From: Volvox africanus
Taxonomy: Eukaryota; Chlorophyta; Chlorophyceae; Chlamydomonadales; Volvocaceae
Assembly: GCA_030268105.1 (NCBI GenBank)
Contig: BSDZ01000020.1
Span: forward strand, 2,062,001-2,126,000
Length of the DNA: 64,000 nucleotides
Direction of reading: 5' to 3'
Every line of letters starts with the position of its first letter. Position 1 is the stretch's first letter. Below are positions 55,997-64,000 of this stretch, piece after piece. The notes under the pieces were generated by a model. That model made no database searches. It saw nothing but the letters and a program-made list of their open reading frames with translations, and was not told where the DNA came from. The position numbers and the translations under genes were made by a program.

Positions 55997-57482
55997 TGAT
56001 GTGTGGCGTTCCTTGCCAGAGTGGTTTCGAACTGCAGTAAAGTCTGTATCCCTGCGGCTCTTTGTGTAGGGCGTCTTTCATCCATCCGGTGTGGTTGCTG
56101 GTTTTAGTTTCGGTTAGAACAATGATATCGGCATCCCATGTCCGCACATTACACAGTGTACTGAGGAAGTTAGTCCCCAGTCCTCGCACGTTATGAGTGA
56201 CGATGTGCATGTACCTGTGGTTTGTTATATTGCGGCTTTCTGAGGGGTTTGCGTTTTCCGGGTGTGAGAATGTGGTGTTTCTTAGGGGGGTGGTCGACAG
56301 TCTTGGGCGCTGGGCCCTGGGTTCACTGGCATCCCCATTTTCTCTTGTTGTGTGTGTCGTGTCCCCGGGGTGTTCAGCCCCTGCTGGGTTGGTGCGTTTG
56401 TTAGCTCGCCGTCGGTGATGGTCGGTGGTCATCAGCGGTTTGGGTCTATTACATGGCGTGTCTGTGGGTTGGGTATGCGGCGGGGTGTGCCCGGGGTGTT
56501 GCTCTTGGCGGGGGTGTTCGTGCGGGGTGCCCTCTATGAGGGATGGGTGAGGTACAGCTGTCGGGTTGGTTGCTGGTGGGTGGTCGATGTCCTGTTCGGT
56601 TGGCTGCGGTCGTGTTCGTGTTCCTGATGGCTTGGTTAGTGTTCTCCCCGTTTGGGGGGCTAGTTGCGCTGCACGCGGGTGTTTGATCTTCCGCCGCTTT
56701 TGGCCTTGTGGTGGTCTCGTTGCTGTGCATGTGGTCCCGTTGGTTGTTTTTTGGGTCTCCGTATACTTGGTGTGAGCTTTGCTCGTCCAGGTGTCCGGGG
56801 GTATTATGTCTCGCAGGTCCACATGTGTTGCCGTGGGTTCTGTGTGATGCAGAAGATTTAGGGTGTATATTGCGCCAGGTTCACGCGGCCACGTGGCATT
56901 CTCGTCGCCGAGTTCCACAGGTTGCAGTTGCAGAGATTCGTGGATGTACCACCGGTCCTTGTGTTTTCGTACTGCGATTGTGTGGCCTGTGAGGTGTACG
57001 AGGAAGCCCCAGTTGCGTGCATGTTCTGGCAGTTGGTGTAGTACGCTGCTTAACGTCGCGTTGTTTTTTATTTCCTGTCCGCTCCCTATGGAGGCAATAT
57101 GCGGGTGTGCGGAGTCATTTCTTTGCTGTGCGGTTCGCACCGGCACGTTGTAGCGTAGGTACGGGTTAATTGCCAACGTTGAGAAGTTGCCTGTGTTTTG
57201 GTTGTGGGTTAGTCGCCATATGGCGGCTGCATTGTGGAGTTCCCGGTCAGCCATGTGTTGCAGCATTGTACGACAGTATTGCAGTACGTGTTGTGGGTCA
57301 ATGTACGGTCCCCCTAGTAAGTTGTTTATAGCGTGTATCATGCAGAGCTCTTCCTGCTGTTGCTCGTGGTAGAGAGTGTCATCTGGGTTGTGCGGGTTTG
57401 TCGTTATCGGCAAAGTGATTTGTTTTGATGGGGCCCCGGGCCCTGTTAGCCGCCACGCTCGTGTGTTGGTAAGGGGGTGGGG
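55997..57482 (-). pseudogene. LINE copy 2: Josephin-like cysteine protease and first half of APE
   Basis: Frame open from the TGA at 57483-57485 down to 55779, correct until about 55997. Residues from about 24 after the stop: HEQQQEELCMIHAINNLLGG matches the Josephin signature (Gln, catalytic Cys, His, Asn-Asn-Leu-Leu). About 120 residues later WGFLVHLTGHTIAVRKHKDR then WYIHESL fits the catalytic-His segment; the third catalytic position, Asn or Asp in known Josephins, is Glu here. A Pro/Thr/His-rich linker of about 200 residues follows, then APE motifs HIVTHNVRGLG and DIIVLTETK (catalytic Glu). No ATG precedes the Cys motif, so translation must come from upstream. Josephins are deubiquitinases; here it may instead cut the polyprotein. 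Confidence 0.7.
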
Positions 57483-58034
57483 TCACTCGGTTCGCGTGGT
57501 TTCATCTTGTGGGCCCGCACATTGGGTGCTTTCCGTTCCTTCAGGGTGTCCCTCTGTCCCTGGAGCGGAGTCTCTATCCCAACTGGCAGTCGTTATCAGT
57601 GTAACAATGAGGGTTATTGTGGTACCAAACATTGTGTTCTGCGGTATTGCCAAGCCGAGTATCAGACAGATGTGTATCAGCCGGCTTGCATGTCCCTTTA
57701 GCCCTGGTATGTACTTCAGGCCTTTACCAATTGCGGGGATACTGATCGACAGAATGGGGACCGTTGGGGCTGCTGTGGCCAGCTGTACACATAGTGTGAC
57801 CAGTGCAGCTGCTGACACCATTATCTGCCTAGTCGCCAATGGGTGCGGACCTGCCCACTTGATTGTTTCAGCAGCATAGATTGCGCAGGCAAGAGTGAGG
57901 TCTATTGCTACGGGTACAGTGCTGGCTGCTATTCGTTTAGTGAAGTGTCGTAAAACCCAAATCAGTCCAACTGTTAGTAACGTTAAACGGATGGCTAAGT
58001 CCAGTAGTCTCAGTGCTACCGCACAGGCAAGGTG
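57483..58034 (-). pseudogene. LINE copy 2 hydrophobic N-terminal region, several membrane segments
   Basis: Open from after TAG at 58035-58037 to TGA at 57483-57485; only ATG in frame is at 57839. Three or more hydrophobic stretches: LAIRLTLLTVGLIWVL (upstream of the ATG), STVPVAIDLTLACAIYAA, MVSAAALVTLCVQLATAAPT, then HICLILGLAIPQNTMFG and TTITLIVTLITTA, ending in a polar tail. It is in the same frame as the Josephin-APE reading, with just the TGA between, and may originally have been fused to it. The true start could lie upstream, since the gypsy LTR cuts the LINE at 58047. No family is recognised. Confidence 0.5.
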
Positions 58035-58047
58035 CTAACAGCATAGC

Positions 58048-58881
58048 TGTTGTGCTACGGTTCGTTTCCCGCCGATGTGTAGGTCGATGCGACCCTACAA
58101 GGCGAAGTGTTATCTTGATGAACGCATGAATGATTATTGCATATGAATGAACCTGCATGATATAAATGTATTCGTATCTATTTATAAATGCATTTGGCAT
58201 GACACCATTATCCATCGCGACATCGCATCATGGCAAATCCGCCTAGCATGCATGAAATACCGAATCATTGAAGTGCGCATTATGCTCGTGCTATGAAACG
58301 ATAAGTAATATTATTTGATATAATATTCTTTCATTACAGCACACGTTGAGAGCGCCACACTCGTCGTGATGCATGCCTTGCAACCGAATATCGTTATTCG
58401 GACCCTTGCATCATGCGAATGCCGGAAAGGCTTATACGTTGTTATGCTTGGACATCGCCGATAAGCAGTAGGGTTGTCACACTTAGGATCGGCCTCCTAG
58501 TGTGAATCGTACGACATTGCGATGCTGCGAGTATAACAGATGCGAGGACGGCTAAGCAAGATAAGACATTCGATACCGGAGAACACTTGTGTGTTCTACA
58601 CTATAATCACTATACGCTATTCTACTTAGCCGGAGCTAAGCCTAAACTTCGCTTATCACCGCCGCGTGATGATTGCTTGCTTCCGGTGCTGACGGTGATT
58701 TCGTCCATTGCATCGCTTTGATCTGTAAGACTGTAAGTTATATCTCTCTTCGTTTTGAAGTCTTCCGCTGTCTCTGTTTGCTCGCGCTTGCCTTGCTGTA
58801 CTTGCAAGTGCTCGCGCATCGGTGTCCAAAGCCTTCAGACGTGCAGATACTTATGAGCAAACACGAAGGAGAGGTACAACA
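58048..58881 (+). repeat. Gypsy A 5' LTR (copy 5), 834 bp, older subtype
   Basis: TGTTGTGCTACGGTTCGTTTCC to GGTACAACA. Its hairpin at 58384-58401 reads CCGAATATCGTTATTCGG, keeping pairing with two matched changes relative to copy 1. Confidence 0.93.
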
Positions 58882-59347
58882 AATTGGTATCGAGACAGGT
58901 TCGTTGCCTAACTGTATCTCTTCGTCTAATCGGAAGTAGGCTCTTTCTATGGCGAGTTCCAGCGACGAACCACGAGGACCGCTAGATACTTTTGCCGAAG
59001 ACCTAGGCCGCGCCGTTTTGGACGCCGCCGCTTCCGGTTTGTAATTGTTTAATTGCTTTTACTTAGATTGCTGCACTTGTTGTGTAAGTGTACGCTCTGA
59101 GTCGCAGGTAATCTCAGTGCACCGGCATTGCTTGCCGCGGCGACTGAGACCGGCTTTCGTCCGGACCAGTTGGCGACTCTCATCGCCCAAACTACGGAGA
59201 TCAGGACTCAGCTGGGCAAGTACTTGCTGAGTTTACTGAATATTCTCAAGAGTACTGTTGGTAGGCTCACCGAATCGCTTTGTACTCTTGCCTTTGCGAT
59301 AGAAGTCGGCTTCTATTACGCAAACCTAGGGTATCGCTTCGTGCTCC
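58882..59347 (+). promoter_or_regulatory. Gypsy A copy 5 leader with tRNA primer site
   Basis: 466 bp, primer site at 58885-58903, otherwise homologous to 45711-46176, including the short leader frame (59128-59382). Confidence 0.75.
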
Positions 59348-60583
59348 ATGTCCGCGGAACACGACGATACGCCGCACACTAGCCTAGCTAGCCAACCCGA
59401 TTTTGTTGTGGCTGCTAGAGCTCCGGATAGGGGTCTTGAGACTGTTGGCACGCGAGCCACTCAAGATCCCCTTGTCCTTCAGACCCCTGCTCACTTAATT
59501 GTGCCGCATTCAGCAGTTAACACCAATATGGACAACACTGCTGGACCAAGGGTTCTGCCATTACCTCAAGCTCGAGGGCATGATGACATCCCTGAGGTGA
59601 TGAGATTGTCAATTCCCGTTCCTAGGCTCAATATCTCGCTGACTGAAAAGACACCAGGACATAGCATAGCCGATGCAACTCGTGCATACGTGCGTGACGC
59701 TAAAAAGTATCTCCAGGCTGTTCATGGTGGCGATAATGATGGTATCAGGTGTCTCTTCGTTGGTAACACCCTCGAGGGCTCAGCGAAGGACTGGTATCGC
59801 GAATGGACCACCGCCCGGGGCAACTATACCTTTGACGAGATGATCGCCGCTTTGCTCGCACGGTTCGCTACTGAGGTTCAAGCACGTGATGTGGAGGCTC
59901 GTAAGGTTTTGGCAGCCGGTAGCTACCACATGCGTCAGGGTGAAAATGTACCTGCGTACCAGTCACGCTTCAAAGCACTTGTGACCCCCATTGCTGATCT
60001 CACTGAATCTGAGCGTGTCTTTTGGTTTAGGCGAGGCCTGACGAAACTTTTGGCTATATGGTGCGCTACTGACTTGGCTGGGGTGCCGATCAAGTCGTAT
60101 GACGCGTTGGTCGCTTTTGCTAAGGGTACGGAGATACGACTCCTTGCCGGTGAGGAAGAAGTCAAGTCTGTCCCTCGTGCAAATGCCGTGCAAGTGCAGG
60201 ATCCGCTTGGGGAAGCTGTAGCTCTCGACCAGGAACTCGGAGCGACCCGCCCCACGCCTACTGCCGCGACGCGACGCAGCAACCGGCAATGCCAGGCGCG
60301 CGGGGGCGCTCACTCGGGTGTCCGCGGGTCAGGAGGAGCAGGTCCGAGCTCGGACCCGGCTAAGAGCAGGAAGCGTGGTGGTGCGCCGTCATCGGCAGCC
60401 GCACAGCGCTCTGACCCCAATGTGAAGCGGACTCACACGGATGACTCGTTTATGCCAAAATGGAATTGCAATCGTTCCGAGTTCGAACGTCGGAAAGCGG
60501 CCAATGTTTGTCTACGGTGCGCGGAGAGCCATCCTACGAAGGATTGCCCGCTAATGCCGCCGTTTGTACCTCAGCCGAAATAG
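59348..60583 (+). CDS. gag: gag (gypsy A copy 5)
   Basis: Intact 411-codon gag from ATG at 59348 with capsid motif FVGNTLEGSAKDWYREW and knuckle CLRCAESHPTKDC. More diverged from copies 2 and 4 than they are from each other, yet open throughout. The UAG at 60581-60583 and the frame of pol are kept. This is the strongest single case that gag of this family stayed under selection until recently. Confidence 0.92.
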   Translation: MSAEHDDTPHTSLASQPDFVVAARAPDRGLETVGTRATQDPLVLQTPAHLIVPHSAVNTNMDNTAGPRVLPLPQARGHDDIPEVMRLSIPVPRLNISLTEKTPGHSIADATRAYVRDAKKYLQAVHGGDNDGIRCLFVGNTLEGSAKDWYREWTTARGNYTFDEMIAALLARFATEVQARDVEARKVLAAGSYHMRQGENVPAYQSRFKALVTPIADLTESERVFWFRRGLTKLLAIWCATDLAGVPIKSYDALVAFAKGTEIRLLAGEEEVKSVPRANAVQVQDPLGEAVALDQELGATRPTPTAATRRSNRQCQARGGAHSGVRGSGGAGPSSDPAKSRKRGGAPSSAAAQRSDPNVKRTHTDDSFMPKWNCNRSEFERRKAANVCLRCAESHPTKDCPLMPPFVPQPK

Positions 60584-63500
60584 GGGCTTGCCCGGGTTCC
60601 TGTGGAGGGGACACCGCCCGGGATTTCTGAACTAACGCGTGGTCGGTGGTCATCCTTACGGCCAGCCGTGAAGGCATTGTTGCCTTGCGTACTTGGACAT
60701 ATCGAGCGAGTCATTGCGCGACGCATCACGCTTGACGGACGCACGGGACTTCTCTGCTTCGACCCGTTGTGTAATTTGTTTACACCTCGCCGTCCCCTGT
60801 CGTCTATCGATCTGTCTAACCACGTGGTTTTGTTCATCCCCTCGTCTCTGCGTGAGATGTCGGAACAGTTGGCCTTTTATAGGAGATGTAGGCGTCAATA
60901 TCCAGGCACCGCCGCATGTGTATTACTCCCCGCTTTCTGTTGGCGCAAGGCAGAGGCATCGTTAAGGGGTATGCGGCATGTCCACCGGTTCGAGCCGGGC
61001 ACCGTTTTGTTTAATGGTGTGGATCGGGAGGGTACGCTGGCTCCGTGGCCAGGCACATATCCTACTCGGTTGACGTTTGGTACGATGCTCCTGATGAGGG
61101 TGCCGTAGGTTACGGACCCGCCCTAAGTGCACTGACGTTATTTGCTGGGCAGTCGCTCGTAGATAACCGTGTCCCAGTGGTTCAGATCGGTTTGAATGGC
61201 CGTACTCTGAAGGCACTTGTTGACACCGGTGCCAGCGACGACTTCATCTCTGTCGCAGAGGTGAATGCGCTGGGGTTGACCCCAGAGTCGTCTGATTGTC
61301 CACAGGTTACCCTTGCTGACGGGGGTAAGCATCCCATCGTGGGCAGGATTACCCTTAGCCTATCGATAGGCCCTTTGCGTGTTGTGACCCGGCCGTACGT
61401 GCTGCAGGGCTTAGCAGAGACTGCACCTTACATAATGGGGTCTTCGACATTACGGCAGTACCGCGCGTGCATCGACATGGAGACCGCAACCCTGCATATG
61501 TGCAAGGGTACTCTGTCGATTAAGGTACCTTTCCTGTCGTTCGAACATGTCACACCAAAGGAGGGCGAAGCTGAGGCGGTGCCTATGGTTAATTTCGCTG
61601 TGACTGCAATGGCCGCGTGAATCGAACCAGAGCTAGTCGGGCGTAAGGAGGCCGTCCGTTTGTTACAGAAGGGTGTCCACGGACTGCTTTTGAGGCCGCG
61701 GGTGGGCTGTTGTGCCACCACCGCGCAGATTTCTGTGGATCCTGAGGTTGAGGCCCTACTGTTGCAGTATGAGGACGTCTTTAAAGATATCCCTGGCCTA
61801 CCACCTATGCGTCCTCTTGATCACAAAATCCCTCTCATGCCTGGAGCGCAGCCTATGGCCCGGCCAATGTACAGGTTGAGTCCATTGGAGCTGGACGAGG
61901 TAAAGGGCCAGGTGACGGATTTGCTCGCGAAGGGTATGATACGCCCCAGCACATCCCCGTATTCTGCACCGATTTTGTTCGTCGGTAAGAAGGATGGGAC
62001 CTTGCGCATGTGCATCGATTACCGGGGGTTGAATGCGAGTACGGTGATAAATCGCTACCCTTTGCCACGCGTTGACGACCTGTTGGATAAGCTGAAGGGA
62101 TCGGCTTATTTTTCCTCGATGGACTTGCAACAGGGCTATAATCAGATCCGCATCGCTGCCTCTGATATTCCGAAAACCACTTTTCGGATGCCCTTCGGTC
62201 ACTTCGAGTATACGGTCCTATCGTTTGGTTTGACTAATGCCCCTGCGACGTTTCAGGCGGTTATGGACCGAATGTTTAGGCCGTTTATCGACAGGTTCGT
62301 TGTTTGCTATCTGGATGACATCTTGGTTTATTCTAAGACGCGCGAGGAGCACTTGGAGCATCTTCGGCTCGTGCTCGACGTTATGAGGCGGGAGCAATTG
62401 TTTGCTAAACGCGCCAAATGCTTTTGGGCGCAGCCTCAGGTGGAATATTTGGGCCACATTGCGTCGGCCACTGGTGTGAAGATGGACCCGCGGAAGGTCG
62501 CCATGGTTCGCGATTGGCCCGCGCCTCAGAACCTCACGGAGCTGCGTAAGTTCCTTGGCTTGACCAATTATTTCCGAAAGTTCATTGAAAAATATTCCAT
62601 CATTGCGGCCCCGCTTACTAACTTAACTCGCAAAGGCGTTTTCGTTTCACTCGAGTCGTGGACGTCGCAATGCCAGCGGGCATTCAAAGAGCTCAAGTGA
62701 ACCGTTGCCGAAGATTTCACCCTTGCATTCCTTGATTACTCGTTGCCGTTTCGTGTTGAGGTAGTGTCTGATGCCTCAGTATTTGGGAGCGGCGCTGTAT
62801 TGTTACAGGAAGGGCGACCGATCGCCTTCACGAGTAAGAAGTTTTCTGGTGCGGAGATTCGCTACACCACCGGGGAACAGGAGCTTCTGGCAGTGCTGCA
62901 TGCTTTAAAGGAATGGCGCTGTTACCTCGAGGGACGCCCATTTACTTTAAAGACTGACCACAAGCCCCTAACGTTTTTGCAAAGTGTTCCGACGTTGAAC
63001 CGCCGTCAGGCTAGGTGGATGGAATACCTAGCTAGGTTCGACTGCACCTGGGAGTACATTTCTGGTAAACTGAATATTGCCGATGCTCTCAGTCGACATC
63101 CGTCGCTACACGCTGCAATTTTGGCAGCGCCCGTCGTGCGACCGCATAACGAGGAGGTGCCGATCGCGACGGACCTCGCGGAGCGGTTGAAGGTTGCCTA
63201 CAACGCAGATGCCTGGTTCTCGGAGCCGGCTAATGTAGAAAATCTTCGCAAGCAGAATGGCCTTTGGCTACGGACGGAGGGTGCAGCTACGCAAATCGTC
63301 GTTCCGAACGACAACGCGCTACACTACGACATCCTTGCGCGGTTCCACGAGGACCTGTTAGCAGGACACCCTGGTAGCAAGCGGTTGGTCGAGTTGGTGC
63401 AACGTTCCTTTTGGTGGCCTCGTTTGGCTAACGATGTGGCGAACTTCGTACAGACATGCAGTCTGTGCCAGCACAATAAGGCTTTGTCCAGTAAGGGCCA

Positions 63501-64000
63501 TGGGTTGTTGCAACCATTGCCTGTCCCGGATGCGCCTTGGGAAAGTGTTTCCATGGACTTCATAGTCGCGCTGCCCAAAACTGAGGGGGGATATGATGCG
63601 GTGTTCGTAATGGTCGATCATCTGACTAAGATGGTCCACCTAGCACCATGCACATCATCCTGCACGGCTGAACAAACCGCACGCTTGTTTTTCGACAATG
63701 TGGTTCGGTTACACGGGGTTCCCAAAAATGTGATCTCGGACCGCGGTGGGCAGTTCACGTCTAAGTTTTGGGAAGCGCTCTGCAAGCTAGTTGGCATGCG
63801 TGTCAACCTGAGCACAGCGTACCACCCGCAGACTGATGGTCAAACCGAACGCACAAACCGCATGTTGGGTGATATGTTGCGCAATTATGCTGGTCACACA
63901 CCACTCGTTTGGGATACATATTTGACTGCGGCAGAATTCGCGCTTAACAACACTGTTAACCGCTCTACAGGCAAAAGTCCGTTCTTTCTTAACTATGGGT
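60584..64000 (+). pseudogene. pol: pol with a shift and two stops, cut by the window end (gypsy A copy 5)
   Basis: In frame with gag after UAG. A 2-bp gain near 61055 shifts the frame before the protease; the correct frame continues from 61045 with [11 protein letters not shown] at 61618-61620 (same codon as in copy 3), then RT with YLDD near 62305-62320, then TGA at 62698-62700 (CGA in copy 3). RNase H (SDASVFGSG), the integrase zinc domain and the core (SMDF, SDRGGQF, DGQTER) are open to the window end. Confidence 0.9.

Larger units (their letters stand above)
38971..58047 (-). mobile_element. LINE copy 2 (Dualen-like), 5' half, split by a CACTA element
   Basis: Reverse-strand LINE in two pieces, 53314-58047 and 38971-41210, joined across the CACTA-like insertion by the AGG duplication. 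It covers the hydrophobic N-terminus, Josephin-like protease, APE endonuclease, RT and linker. The 5' end is cut at 58047 by gypsy A copy 5 and the 3' end at 38971 by gypsy B copy 2. Lesions: TGA 57483-57485, frameshifts near 55997 and 54366, TGA 53886-53888, and a deletion of about 0.57 kb near 39375. Confidence 0.85.
58048..64000 (+). mobile_element. Gypsy A copy 5, runs off the window
   Basis: Forward element with 5' LTR (58048-58881, 834 bp), primer site (TGGTATCGAGACAGGTTCG, 58885-58903), gag and pol up to the integrase core at the window end. The LTR is a more diverged subtype, also seen truncated at 26858-27205. The left target duplication would be ATAGC (58043-58047). Confidence 0.93.

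Noticed and set aside
57483..57839. Hydrophobic ORF as a retroviral envelope-like gene
   Set aside because: No fusion peptide or surface-protein features, and it lies in the LINE frame upstream of the protease, not after a gypsy pol.

Overview
The window is a eukaryotic repeat-only locus: essentially all 64 kb is transposable-element DNA, nested in several layers, with no clear free-standing host gene. The kinds of element (chromodomain Ty3/gypsy, Ty1/copia, a LINE with two endonucleases, a CACTA-like DNA transposon carrying a spliced gene with GT-AG introns) point to a nuclear genome, most likely an alga or other protist. The LINE architecture resembles the Dualen clade described from Chlamydomonas, but the species cannot be named from this sequence.

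The base layer is two long minus-strand copies of one LINE. Copy 1 (10138-35876) keeps the 3' half: end of RT, RNase H, C-terminal zinc finger, restriction-like endonuclease and an ATT-repeat tail. Copy 2 (38971-58047) keeps the 5' half: hydrophobic N-terminus, Josephin-like cysteine protease, APE endonuclease and RT. They overlap in the middle, so together they show one long polyprotein. A short plus-strand fragment (8269-9995) is a third copy.

Later insertions interrupt LINE copy 1: a gypsy family B element (11136-18586, target duplication TGTAT), a copia element (18711-23436, CTGCC), a gypsy family A element (25355-33829, TCTTG), and an internally deleted family B element (35877-38970) that now joins copy 1 to copy 2. 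LINE copy 2 is interrupted by a 12.1-kb CACTA-like element (41211-53313, duplication AGG), which itself carries a nearly complete gypsy A element (44887-52361, CCTAA). Gypsy A elements also lie at 1-1920, 1936-8249 (inverted pair) and 58048 to the window end.

Gypsy A encodes gag (411 aa) and pol (protease, RT, RNase H, integrase, chromodomain) in one frame, separated by a single UAG in all four copies that include the junction. Most copies carry stops or frameshifts; many of the stops are CGA to TGA changes. The points most worth following are the LINE polyprotein, the conserved in-frame UAG, an array of perfect hairpins with recurring AAGGA loops inside the CACTA element, the spliced gene beside it, and the recombinant elements.
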